Source: JBDRGC01 sp043818215 (GTDB lineage: Bacteria > Chloroflexota > Anaerolineae > Anaerolineales > UBA11858). From it: a stretch of DNA of 13,303 nt. The notes under the pieces were generated by a model. It did not search any database. It was not told the DNA's origin and was given only the letters and a program-made list of their open reading frames with translations. Of the stretch, positions 6,345 through 13,303 are shown in pieces (the first letter of the stretch is position 1; every line of letters starts with the position of its first letter). The position numbers and the translations under genes are program-made. The stretch is from NCBI GenBank assembly GCA_043818215.1, contig JBDRGC010000295.1, forward strand, positions 1-13,303, in the 5' to 3' direction.

Positions 6345-6470
6345 GCACGTTTCCCACTCCGCTGTGTTTCGGGGACGCCGACACGTTTCCCACTACGCTT
6401 GCGCTCCGGGGACTGCGTCATGCCTCCCACTCGGCTACATTTCGGGGACTGCGTCATGTCCCACATCGTC
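6345..6470. repeat. Degenerate ~36-bp tandem repeats overlapping the 3' end of the GT4 fusion gene
   Basis: Units of 36-37 bp share TCCCACT...CGCT...TTCGGGGAC...CGTCATG. GGGGACTGCGTCATG is exact at 6408-6422 and 6444-6458. A further related GGGGACGCCGACACG starts at 6371, and more degenerate copies lie to about 6345. TCCCACT occurs ahead of each (near 6352, 6388, 6425) and as TCCCACA at 6459. The last unit lies inside the minus-strand GT4 gene and encodes its final residues (DVGHDAVPEM) and TAG stop. Spacers differ between units, so this is not a CRISPR: units are unequal and there are no unique spacers. Confidence 0.8.
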
Positions 6471-8246
6471 GAACTCTATTCGCAGTCTTTTGATCCAGAT
6501 ATCTTTCGAGCCGCAGATGGCTATGGCTTTCCTGATCTGATCGTTTGCAAGGGCCTCATCTGAAGATAAAATCACGCCTTCGACTTTCGATCTCGTGATA
6601 ACGGTTTCCAGGTCGTCGACACTACCCAGGACACTGATGCCCAGGATTTGACGCCCGCGTTTGAAAAGGTCGTCATCAATGAAACCAACGGGATCGAAAC
6701 CGTGGCGGGTGTCTTGCAGAAGCCATTGGAGAATCATCACGCCAGCGTCATCCGCTCCATAGATAAGAATGGAACTGCTCTCCTGTTTCTTAGGGCGGGT
6801 TTGTTGATTGTAGACCTGATCCATGATTTTGAATGAAGAGCGTGATACTCCCAGGCCCAAAAAGAGAAAAACAGCAAATGATAACAGTGTTCTAAGGTAA
6901 TACTCCGATGATGGGTAAACCAATAATACAGAGACGGCAATCAATACAACAGCCCCAAGAACAGCCCCAGCGTAGCGCAGCAAGTCACGAAGGCTGATAT
7001 ATTGCCACACCCCGCGGTAGATTCCAAATACGAAGAAAGATGTATAAGTTCCCGCCAGAGCGATAGGGAGAGAGTTCAGGAAAATATCCAGGTTGATGAT
7101 GTCTACGTTGGAACCCAAATGAATCCAGAAGGCCAGATAGCAGGCGATGCTGATGAGTACCAGATCGAGACCAATTTCCAGAATCCGGCCCCTGTAAGTC
7201 AATCCTACCATCAAGCGCGTGATGGCTCCCTGGGGTGGAGAGGGGGCATCGGGGCCTACAACCTTCAGGCGTCCCAGGTATGCGGTAAGAAGGGCCATAG
7301 AAACCAGCAGGATTGGGATCAAGATCAGGCTGATGGTGTAGTCGATGGATTCCAGGGTGGTTCCGATGATGCCGGCGAGCAGCGCCACCCCGTAGAGAGA
7401 AAGCACCACTTGCCGTTCGCTCAGGCCGAAAGCGATCAGGCGGTGGGAGGTGTGGTCTTTGCCCCCGTGGGCGGGTGACTGTCCTCTGAGGATGCGGGTG
7501 ATCGTGACCAGAGTTGTATCCAGAATTGGGAGCAAGAATAGGAGGGTGGGCACTCCCATGACGGCCAACAGGTCGGAGGCCTTCGGCACCCGTGCAATCG
7601 CGAGGGCGGCCAAAGTGAAGCCCAGAAACAGGCTTCCGCCATCTCCCATGAAGATGGACGCGGGTGGAAAATTGAACACCAGGAAGCCCAACACGCCGCC
7701 CGCCAGAGCCAGCGATATGAGCAAGAGACTCTGCGTGCCGGATTGCCAAAACAAAAAACTTAGCAGGCCGGCGGCTATAAACGCGATCCCTCCAGCCAGA
7801 CCGTCCATATTGTCCAGCAGATTGATAGCATTGGTGATGCCCACCAGCCAGCCAAAAGTGAAGATAATATTGAGAATATCCAGCGAGAAGAAGTCGATGT
7901 TCCGCCCGAAGAAGACAACAATTGCCGCAGCGATGATTTCGCCCACCAATTTTGCGGGTGGGGAGATGCGCTTGAAGTCATCGAACACGCCGATGATGAA
8001 GATCAACCCCGCCCCGGCAAGCAAGGGCCAGTGCTGCTGCTCCATTGGTGCGAGGCCCATCGAAACGAGTACCGCAATCCCAAAGGCCAGAAAAATACCG
8101 ATGCCCCCATATTTTGGGGTGGGTTTCGAATGCCACCGATCAGCCCTGGGGTCAGCAACCAGCCCGAAACGGAAACCGAGGCTCCTGATGATCGGGATCA
8201 GGAGCAAGCTTAGAACGAGAGATGTCAGTAAGGGGATGGTTAGCAT
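6435..8246 (-). CDS. Fusion: WecA/MraY-type GT4 sugar-1-phosphate transferase plus CapD/WbpM-type N-terminal half
   Basis: Residues 1-330 are a multispanning WecA-like enzyme that should transfer a sugar-1-phosphate from a UDP-sugar to polyprenyl phosphate, starting a lipid-linked glycan. It has ADPRADRWHSKPTPKYGG (31-48), VFDDFKR with Asp89-Asp90, NAINLLDNMDGLAGG (139-153), FMGDGGSLFLG (199-209) and HTSHRL (265-270). Residues 345-595 resemble the front half of CapD/WbpM/FlaA1 proteins: four membrane segments with GIYRGVWQYISLRDLLRYA (408-426), then a Rossmann-like domain (ILIYGADDAG, 493-502; GFIDDD, 522-527). The catalytic SDR dehydratase domain that usually follows is absent. The ATG at 8246 has no clear ribosome binding site, and a TAA lies 10 codons upstream in frame. 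It lies 266 bases downstream of the ligase. Confidence 0.9.
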   Translation of the reverse strand: MLTIPLLTSLVLSLLLIPIIRSLGFRFGLVADPRADRWHSKPTPKYGGIGIFLAFGIAVLVSMGLAPMEQQHWPLLAGAGLIFIIGVFDDFKRISPPAKLVGEIIAAAIVVFFGRNIDFFSLDILNIIFTFGWLVGITNAINLLDNMDGLAGGIAFIAAGLLSFLFWQSGTQSLLLISLALAGGVLGFLVFNFPPASIFMGDGGSLFLGFTLAALAIARVPKASDLLAVMGVPTLLFLLPILDTTLVTITRILRGQSPAHGGKDHTSHRLIAFGLSERQVVLSLYGVALLAGIIGTTLESIDYTISLILIPILLVSMALLTAYLGRLKVVGPDAPSPPQGAITRLMVGLTYRGRILEIGLDLVLISIACYLAFWIHLGSNVDIINLDIFLNSLPIALAGTYTSFFVFGIYRGVWQYISLRDLLRYAGAVLGAVVLIAVSVLLVYPSSEYYLRTLLSFAVFLFLGLGVSRSSFKIMDQVYNQQTRPKKQESSSILIYGADDAGVMILQWLLQDTRHGFDPVGFIDDDLFKRGRQILGISVLGSVDDLETVITRSKVEGVILSSDEALANDQIRKAIAICGSKDIWIKRLRIEFDDVGHDAVPEM

Positions 8247-8308
8247 GAGTGAGATTTTTGGTGATGACGCATATTTTTAACGTAATTACTCAGCATTTCA
8301 GTCCGAAT

Positions 8309-8412
8309 GCCCCCCGGCCCCCAATCATGGGGGAGACACTTCTGTTTTTGTGTCTCTCTGCCCCAAGGACAGGACGGGAGAATGCCTCCCCCAGAATTGG
8401 GGGCCGGGGGGC
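8309..8412. repeat. 27-bp inverted repeat of G/C runs (MITE- or REP-like)
   Basis: The left arm 8309-8335 (GCCCCCCGGCCCCCAAT..., ending GGGGGAG) and right arm 8386-8412 (CTCCCCC..., ending GGGGGGC) are inverted copies with 2 mismatches in 27, separated by 50 bases. Each arm itself has C5 and G5 runs that could fold locally. The right arm runs straight into further G-runs (8399-8423: G5, G6, G4, G6 with 1-2 base gaps). No transposase and no clear target-site duplication are visible. Confidence 0.85.
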
Positions 8413-8439
8413 GGGGCGGGGGGCGTTCTCAAGTAAGCC

Positions 8440-8469
8440 AAAAAAGTTAGTATCCCGCAGTGGCGGGAT
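8440..8469 (-). terminator. Possible rho-independent terminator of the ligase-like gene
   Basis: On the minus strand, about 44 bases after the ligase stop, ATCCCGC-CACT-GCGGGAT forms a perfect 7-bp stem with a 4-base loop (8452-8469). TTTTTT follows (8440-8445 on the plus strand as A6) after six bases. The spacer between stem and U-tract is longer than ideal, so confidence is moderate. If it works, the GT4 fusion gene needs its own promoter in 8247-8440. Confidence 0.5.
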
Positions 8470-8512
8470 TTGGAAATTTCGGCTACATTTCTGGTCAAAC
8501 CGCGAATCACTG

Positions 8513-11500
8513 CTATGGAGCAGGCTGCAATTGAGCAATGAGAGATCGCAAGCGGTCTTGTTCCGTATCAGGCGCAGCCGCAAGCGCTTTTTGAGCATGG
8601 AGCAGGGCGGTTTCCTGGTCACCAAGTTGAAAGTAAAACTGGGTCAGGTTTTCCTCTATTTTCCATACTTCATTCGCGCCGGCATATTCCAGGCTGTCTT
8701 CCAAAGTGCTGATCACCATTTCGATATCGTTTAGCGCCTGGTATGCACTGGCCAGAGCGTAGAAGTAGTTTATGCCTGGCCTGTTTACATTTTCGATGGC
8801 CTGACTATAGTGGTAGGCGGCCTGTGTATAAGCTTCTGTGCTCTCGTCTTCGTTTTCGACAGTGCGGCCTATTTGGACGTAGTAATCTCCAAGTAATGCG
8901 TGAGTCCAATCATATATGGGGTCGATTTCTAGCGAATGGGATAGAAGTTCATAAGCGGTATCCGGGCTTTTGAGGACGTTGAGGTACAGGATGGCCCATT
9001 CGTCCCACAGGCGGGCGTTATTGGGGCTGAGGATTGTAACCCGGCTGTAGTACTCATCCGAGACATACCCTCGTTCTTGGCGGATGGCTTCATCGGGGGC
9101 TTGCAATGCCCACCAGGAGTGGAGCCGGGCCAGGTTGGCGGTGTGGTCTGGGTTGAGAGGGTTGACACCCTGGGCACGTTTCAGGTCTGCCTCTGCCGCT
9201 AAGAAGACTTGTTCCTTTTCGGTGGGGTCTGTCAGCATTTTTGCGTCTTCCAGGTAGCCGCGCCCCAGGAATAGATAATAGTAATCTTCATCGGGAGATA
9301 ACTTGATAGCGCGCTGGTATAGCAGGTTGGCGACAGGCCATTGTTGGTTGTTGGCAAACGATTCTGCCATCTTGAAAGCGGTGTCGGCGTGGATAATGCG
9401 CAAGTTGGTTGTAACGCTCAACCAGATCGCGATGATGAGAATCACCAGCGCGAAGATCGGCCCGGTTATGGATTCGTTCCTGGAACTTGCGGGCCATTCT
9501 TTTGGCAAGAAAGCTCCTAAAATCAGGACGCCGAGTATGATAAAGATATAGTATTGCGTCAACATCCCCTCGAAGCTTGCAGATTGGGCGATGACTTCAT
9601 TCATGTTTGCGGGGGCTACTTGGGCCATCCGGGCCAGAGTCCCTGATAACCACAGACCGTAGAATGAACCGACCAGCCCAGATATTCCCAAGATGGCGGC
9701 AAAAGTTTTCCACCAGCCAGATTCTTGTGACGACTTGTCTGTTTCTGATGTCAAGATGACGCCGGCAGCCAGCCAGGTTGTCAGTATCAGGGCCAGAACA
9801 CCATAAGAGATCGCGTCTTTATTGATGTGGGTCAGGGATGTCCAGAAAATTTCGAGTGCAGATGTCATCCCCGATAAGTTGGAAATATACTCGTAGATCA
9901 TGGGCATCAGGAGCAAGGCCCCAATTCCGCCGCCGATGATGATATTTCTCCGCCAGACCGATTGGACGGTGGGTACGCGGCGAGTTTGTGATTTGCCGCC
10001 GCGCGAGCGTTTTTTGTTCGATGATACCGCCGTGCTCTGAGTTTGGCTTTCGCCATCGACAGCGTATTCACCCCTTTTGGGGAGCAGATAGCCGGCCGCC
10101 AGAATCAAAGCGGCAAAGGTGTAAAAGTATGTGTGAGTGGAGACAATCGCGATCCCAAAGTTGATCTCTGCGAAGTGAGAGACTATGGCTGCTAACAATA
10201 CGATCAGGATCAGGGAGCGTGTCCCGCTGAAGGTATCTTGAGATGGCCGCTCGTGAGCGAACAGCGCGATCAAGGCCAGGTATGCTACCAGGCCCAAGAT
10301 AATGCCGAAGGGCAGCCCGATGCCGGCGAATGCTGTCCCTTGCCAAATGGCAAACACGCCTGCCCCTGCGACACCGCCGCCAAAATAGAGAGCAAAAAAT
10401 AGATTGCGCTGCCTGGGGTTGTTGACCATACCCAACCATTTTAGCCCGTAGTAAAAGACAGCGGTAAACATCCCCAGATAGGCTATCAGACCGAGCATCC
10501 CTGTGAATACTAACGAATCCCAGGTCTCATTGTGAGAGCGGTCTGGAGAGGCGTTGCGTTGTTCGACATAGGCGAGTTCGGGCGGGTAGAAAGGGTTATA
10601 GGCCATGTGCATGGTCTCTGGCCCGTAGCCGATCAGGGGACGGATGGCGTTGAAGGGATCTTGGTGCCCGTCGGGATATTCCAGCGGTTCGTGAGGCATG
10701 ACCATCTCAGCCGCGCCTCCCCATATTAGCGAGCGAACTTTTGCCGTGCGGCTTTCAGCGTCTAGAAGTTGTCCCAGCCGTCTGAATGATGGCACTTCGT
10801 TGAGAGATTGCAATGGCCCATTGGGGACGTTGAGCAGAATTAGAAATGTGCCCGCCAGTACCGCGGTTGCTACTATCCCAACTGTCAGCCAGCGTTTGCG
10901 CCAGTACAGGGAAAGAAGCACGAATAGGAAGAACCCGCCGGCGAATAAACCCAACCAGGGGCCGCGGCTTTGGCTGAAATAGATAGCGATCAATTGCAGG
11001 GCGGCGATGAAAATATAACCCGTCGAACGGGCGGTTTGGCTGCCGAGATTGTTGGAGTCTTGCAGGATTTTCCCAAAGGAGTCCACAATTCTGCCCACGG
11101 TGAGAGGAAAGACCATAATCAGGTAAGCAGCTACGAAAATAGCATTGCCCATATGCGAGGCTACCCGGTGGGTCACATCTCCTCCCCAGGGAATGGGGTC
11201 AATGCCGTAGTGTTGCAGCACGCCGTACAGGCTGATGGGCAGGCTGGTCAGGATTGCGGTTGTCATTAATCGGTCAATCTGAGTTTGCTTCCGCAAGTTA
11301 CCCGCTAAGGCCGCGAAGAGAATCAGATAGGATAAGGTGGTATACGTGCCTTGTAATCGCTGGTAAGACCCCCAGAAGGTGATTCTTGGTGTAACAGAGA
11401 ATATCGTTGCGATAATGTAGACAACTGCAAGCGCGACAACCCATGCAACAATCGGGGTTTGCAAAACAGACTTGAGGGAATCTTTCCACGATGTTTCGTT

Positions 11501-11704
11501 TTTTCGCCTGGATAACCCTTCATCGACGGCTTTGATCAGCCATGCTCCTAATATGATGATGGCAAGCGTGCGTAGCAGGGCGGCTTTATCAGGTTCGAAG
11601 ATGCGGCTGGAGTATTTGTTGAAGAAGAGCGGCGTCATCACGATGGCTGCCAACCAGCAGGCCTCGATGACACCTTCAGTATAGCGGCTTAGTTTTGTGG
11701 GCAC
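8513..11704 (-). CDS. O-antigen ligase/Wzy-like membrane protein with C-terminal TPRs
   Basis: This 1063-residue protein joins a WaaL/Wzy-type membrane domain to a TPR tail. Such enzymes transfer or polymerise polyprenyl-linked glycan on the outer face of the membrane, or glycosylate proteins. Residues 10-540 contain about twelve membrane segments with RLQGTYTT (116-123), SQSRGPWLGL (244-253), and a long outer loop holding LIGYGPETMHMAYNPF (357-372) and DRSHNETWDSLVFTGMLGL (388-406). That last His/Asn-rich motif is the ligase signature, with His391 the likely functional histidine. A basic linker (541-585) precedes about four more membrane segments (587-767). Residues 775-1060 are TPR-like (for example LLYQRAIKLSPDEDYYYLFLGRGY). 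The start is GTG with GAGGT five bases upstream. Ligase, polymerase and protein glycosyltransferase roles cannot be separated by sequence alone. Confidence 0.88.
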   Translation of the reverse strand: MPTKLSRYTEGVIEACWLAAIVMTPLFFNKYSSRIFEPDKAALLRTLAIIILGAWLIKAVDEGLSRRKNETSWKDSLKSVLQTPIVAWVVALAVVYIIATIFSVTPRITFWGSYQRLQGTYTTLSYLILFAALAGNLRKQTQIDRLMTTAILTSLPISLYGVLQHYGIDPIPWGGDVTHRVASHMGNAIFVAAYLIMVFPLTVGRIVDSFGKILQDSNNLGSQTARSTGYIFIAALQLIAIYFSQSRGPWLGLFAGGFFLFVLLSLYWRKRWLTVGIVATAVLAGTFLILLNVPNGPLQSLNEVPSFRRLGQLLDAESRTAKVRSLIWGGAAEMVMPHEPLEYPDGHQDPFNAIRPLIGYGPETMHMAYNPFYPPELAYVEQRNASPDRSHNETWDSLVFTGMLGLIAYLGMFTAVFYYGLKWLGMVNNPRQRNLFFALYFGGGVAGAGVFAIWQGTAFAGIGLPFGIILGLVAYLALIALFAHERPSQDTFSGTRSLILIVLLAAIVSHFAEINFGIAIVSTHTYFYTFAALILAAGYLLPKRGEYAVDGESQTQSTAVSSNKKRSRGGKSQTRRVPTVQSVWRRNIIIGGGIGALLLMPMIYEYISNLSGMTSALEIFWTSLTHINKDAISYGVLALILTTWLAAGVILTSETDKSSQESGWWKTFAAILGISGLVGSFYGLWLSGTLARMAQVAPANMNEVIAQSASFEGMLTQYYIFIILGVLILGAFLPKEWPASSRNESITGPIFALVILIIAIWLSVTTNLRIIHADTAFKMAESFANNQQWPVANLLYQRAIKLSPDEDYYYLFLGRGYLEDAKMLTDPTEKEQVFLAAEADLKRAQGVNPLNPDHTANLARLHSWWALQAPDEAIRQERGYVSDEYYSRVTILSPNNARLWDEWAILYLNVLKSPDTAYELLSHSLEIDPIYDWTHALLGDYYVQIGRTVENEDESTEAYTQAAYHYSQAIENVNRPGINYFYALASAYQALNDIEMVISTLEDSLEYAGANEVWKIEENLTQFYFQLGDQETALLHAQKALAAAPDTEQDRLRSLIAQLQPAP

Positions 11705-11883
11705 GTATGACCTCTTTAGATTTAATTTGCGAAGGTAGGTTATAATTTGCGCTGGTCGTTATATTACCATAAGTAAAACGCAATTGTTCAGGTTATCTGC
11801 ATCCAAATTCTGGCAATCTCTAAACTGCTTAAAAAATCACTCTGTCTCCAAAATATCGAGAGGCTACCGCGCGATCAAATTGA
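11705..11883. promoter_or_regulatory. Divergent promoter region between ligase-like gene and flippase
   Basis: This AT-rich 179-base gap must drive both directions. Toward the ligase gene, TATAAC on the minus strand occurs twice (11739-11744 and 11758-11763, 19 bases apart), and GAGGT (11710-11714) is its ribosome binding site. On the plus strand TATAAT stands at 11741-11746, overlapping the first. No convincing -35 box is seen for any of them. The promoters are candidates only. Confidence 0.4.
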
Positions 11884-13170
11884 ATGAATAGGGCAATCAG
11901 GTCTTGGTCAGGCATACGGAGGCGTCTTCTCAACAGACGCTTTTGGCGCGACAGCAGTTTGCTGATGCTGGCAAACGTAATCGTGCTGATTTTGGGACTG
12001 GTACGGGTGCCGGTGTTGACGCGTATCCTCTCCAAAGACGAAGTAGGCATGCTTGGGGTTGTGGCCTCCGTTTTGCCCTTCATGCAAATCCTTTCTATGT
12101 CCGGTCTCGATGGGGCCAGCTATCATTACGTAGCCCAGGGTTATAAAGCAGCCTTCCGGGTAGCCTTTGCAACGCGCTTGCGCTGGTCAATCCTCAGCGC
12201 GTTGGGTTTGCTCGCCGTGGGAGCGTATTGGCTGTGGGCGGGCAATCAAACTTTAGCCTGGCTTTTTAGTATTGCCGCGTTAATTTTCCCGCTAACAACT
12301 GGGTTGACGGCGGCAGCCGGTACTTTAGGAGCCAGAGAAGATTTTGGCCGCCTCTTTTGGTACCGTATCGGTGAGGCACTGACGCACTACGCAGGTTTTG
12401 GGCTGCTTCTATTGCTTCCACTGATGTCAACTCAAGTACTCTGGTTTTCTCTGGCAAACCAGGCGGCGTTGGCTGCATTGCAAGTGGGGACGGCAATGTG
12501 GTTGATTCGTCAGGTACGTGTTGATGAAGTTTCTCCCATGCTTCCGGAGAAACAAAGAGAGATGGTGCGCTACGGTAGGCATCTAACGGCCATAAATAGT
12601 ATCTCGACAGCCCAAACGCGAGTGGACGCCCTCTTGATTGCCTGGTTTTTGCCTCTGAGCGTGATGGCAGATTACTCGATTGCTCAATTGGTTTATACCC
12701 AGGTCAAGCAATTATGGACAGTCTACTATGCCGTCCGCTATCCGCCGCTTGTGCGTTTGCCTCTGGCCCGACGTCGTCGGTGGATGGTGCTGGAGATGGG
12801 AATTATATGGGCCGGCTTTGCCGCATTGAGCCTGGCTGTGGGAGCCGGTCTCTGGGTGCTGGTTCCCATCGTGCTGCCCTCAGAATATATCACTAGTTTG
12901 CCATTTATTAATTGGCTTTTGGCGGCCTTTGTGGTTGGTATCCCGGGTTATTTTGTGGAGATATATTTCCGTACTTGCCAAAATGAACGAGGCCAGTATC
13001 TTTTGCGTGGAGTAGCAGCAGTAAGTGGGGTGGCTCTGCCTTCGGTTTTTATCATTTTCTGGCAGGCGCAAGGTGTTGTGGTGGGACGATTTGCGGCCAG
13101 CCTGGTTCTTTCTATTTTTGGTGCGATACTGTATTGGAAGGATGGAAGAAAAGAATCACTTGAAGCATGA
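11884..13170 (+). CDS. Wzx-like polysaccharide flippase (MOP/PST superfamily)
   Basis: The 428-residue protein is a multispanning transporter of the polysaccharide-biosynthesis type. These flip lipid-linked oligosaccharides from the inner to the outer leaflet. A basic amphipathic start (RSWSGIRRRLLNRRFWRDSS) leads to SLLMLANVIVLILGLVRVPVLTRILS, the characteristic first helix with its short cytoplasmic LTRILSKDEVGMLG turn (about 45-58). Roughly twelve hydrophobic segments follow, with short charged loops (LPEKQREMVRYGRHLTAINS near 220-240). The ATG at 11884 is preceded directly by an in-frame TGA, so the gene cannot start earlier. No clear ribosome binding site is seen. Divergent from the ligase-like gene, it supplies the transport step between the GT4 fusion and the ligase. 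Confidence 0.88.
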   Translation: MNRAIRSWSGIRRRLLNRRFWRDSSLLMLANVIVLILGLVRVPVLTRILSKDEVGMLGVVASVLPFMQILSMSGLDGASYHYVAQGYKAAFRVAFATRLRWSILSALGLLAVGAYWLWAGNQTLAWLFSIAALIFPLTTGLTAAAGTLGAREDFGRLFWYRIGEALTHYAGFGLLLLLPLMSTQVLWFSLANQAALAALQVGTAMWLIRQVRVDEVSPMLPEKQREMVRYGRHLTAINSISTAQTRVDALLIAWFLPLSVMADYSIAQLVYTQVKQLWTVYYAVRYPPLVRLPLARRRRWMVLEMGIIWAGFAALSLAVGAGLWVLVPIVLPSEYITSLPFINWLLAAFVVGIPGYFVEIYFRTCQNERGQYLLRGVAAVSGVALPSVFIIFWQAQGVVVGRFAASLVLSIFGAILYWKDGRKESLEA

Positions 13171-13194
13171 CGTGAAAAGATTGGAGAAACTAAC

Positions 13195-13303
13195 TTGGCA
13201 AAAAAAGTTTTTAGCTTGATGCGGCAACAAATCCGAAAATATTGGCTAACATTCATTCTTCCGCAGCATTACAAACGGCTAAAGGCGAAAGCATGGCGGA
13301 ATT
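13195..13303 (+). CDS. 5' end of an unidentified gene, cut by the window edge
   Basis: A TTG at 13195 with GGAG eight bases upstream (13183-13186) opens a frame that runs off the window. It begins LAKKVFSLMRQQIRKYWL and continues as FILPQHYKRLKAKAWRN. An ATG at 13219 is in the same frame but has no ribosome binding site, so TTG is the better start. It lies 24 bases after the flippase stop on the same strand, so it is probably in the same operon and possibly a glycan gene. The 36 visible residues are basic with one short hydrophobic patch and are too few to assign a family. Confidence 0.6.
   Translation, partial: MAKKVFSLMRQQIRKYWLTFILPQHYKRLKAKAWRN

Larger units (their letters stand above)
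8247..8512. other. 266-base gap: G-run inverted repeat element and a terminator-like hairpin
   Basis: The gap between the ligase-like gene and the GT4 fusion holds no credible gene. It contains a 27-bp G/C-run inverted repeat, a nested small hairpin (GAGACAC 8333-8339 with GTGTCTC 8350-8356), a dense G-tract at 8399-8423 and a terminator-like hairpin at 8440-8469. The open frames across it have the biased composition produced by these runs. Confidence 0.75.

Noticed and set aside
6345..6470. CRISPR array
   Set aside because: Repeats are degenerate and contiguous with no unique spacers of constant length, and no cas gene is nearby.
6202..6563. Three overlapping plus-strand frames over the ~36-bp repeats
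   Set aside because: All are Cys/Arg/His-rich translations of repeats in different frames, antisense to known genes.
7450..8280. 276-residue plus-strand frame antisense to the GT4 fusion
   Set aside because: The opposite strand encodes a clear multi-motif membrane enzyme. This frame is rich in Arg/Pro/Lys without motifs, as expected of a shadow.
8249..8734. 161-residue plus-strand frame over the G-run element
   Set aside because: It spans the inverted repeat and the antisense of the ligase TPR region, and its residues (GGRGAGRG) reflect G-runs. No homologous family is recognised.

Overview
This is a bacterial chromosomal window of moderate G+C that most resembles the Chloroflexota class Anaerolineae. 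That placement is inference. It rests on a membrane Ser/Thr kinase with an extracytoplasmic TPR tail, a very long O-antigen-ligase-like protein with its own TPR tail, a GT4/CapD-N fusion, and intergenic regions full of 7- and 8-bp tandem repeats. No rRNA, tRNA, CRISPR array, intact insertion sequence or phage gene was found.

Layout. Positions 1-256 are a degenerate heptamer repeat ending just before a -10-like TATAAT and a good ribosome binding site. Four plus-strand genes follow: a PknB-type kinase (301-2703), triosephosphate isomerase tpiA (2789-3559), an HExxH integral membrane protein (3796-4554) and a small membrane protein (4885-5181). From 5311 to 11704 all genes are on the minus strand. 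In transcription order they are an O-antigen ligase/Wzy-like TPR protein (11704-8513), a GT4 sugar-phosphate transferase fused to a CapD-type N-terminal half (8246-6435), a small HD-domain hydrolase (6260-5688) and a MazG-like pyrophosphohydrolase (5646-5311). A Wzx-like flippase (11884-13170) is divergent from the ligase and is followed by a gene cut by the window end (from 13195).

How the genes fit together. The GT4 fusion (lipid-linked glycan initiation), the flippase (export of the lipid-linked unit) and the ligase/polymerase (transfer or polymerisation outside) supply three steps of one surface-polysaccharide pathway. The HD hydrolase and MazG protein form a short putative nucleotide house-cleaning or alarmone-turnover pair. 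The kinase probably couples an extracytoplasmic signal to cytoplasmic phosphorylation, and tpiA is central glycolysis.

The most unusual feature is the intergenic DNA. Nearly every gene boundary from 1 to 8500 carries a different short repeat: CTCCAAT, GGGATTA/GAGATTA, CCCTCTA, CACGGAT, AAATTGGT facing ACCAATAT, GTTTGCAN, a ~36-bp unit, and a G-run inverted repeat. Several run into gene ends. The tpiA stop codon lies in GGGATTA repeats, the small membrane gene's stop lies in AAACTGGT repeats, and the last residues of the GT4 fusion are encoded by the 36-bp repeat. A self-palindromic GTGCGACGCAC element occurs in two separate intergenic gaps.
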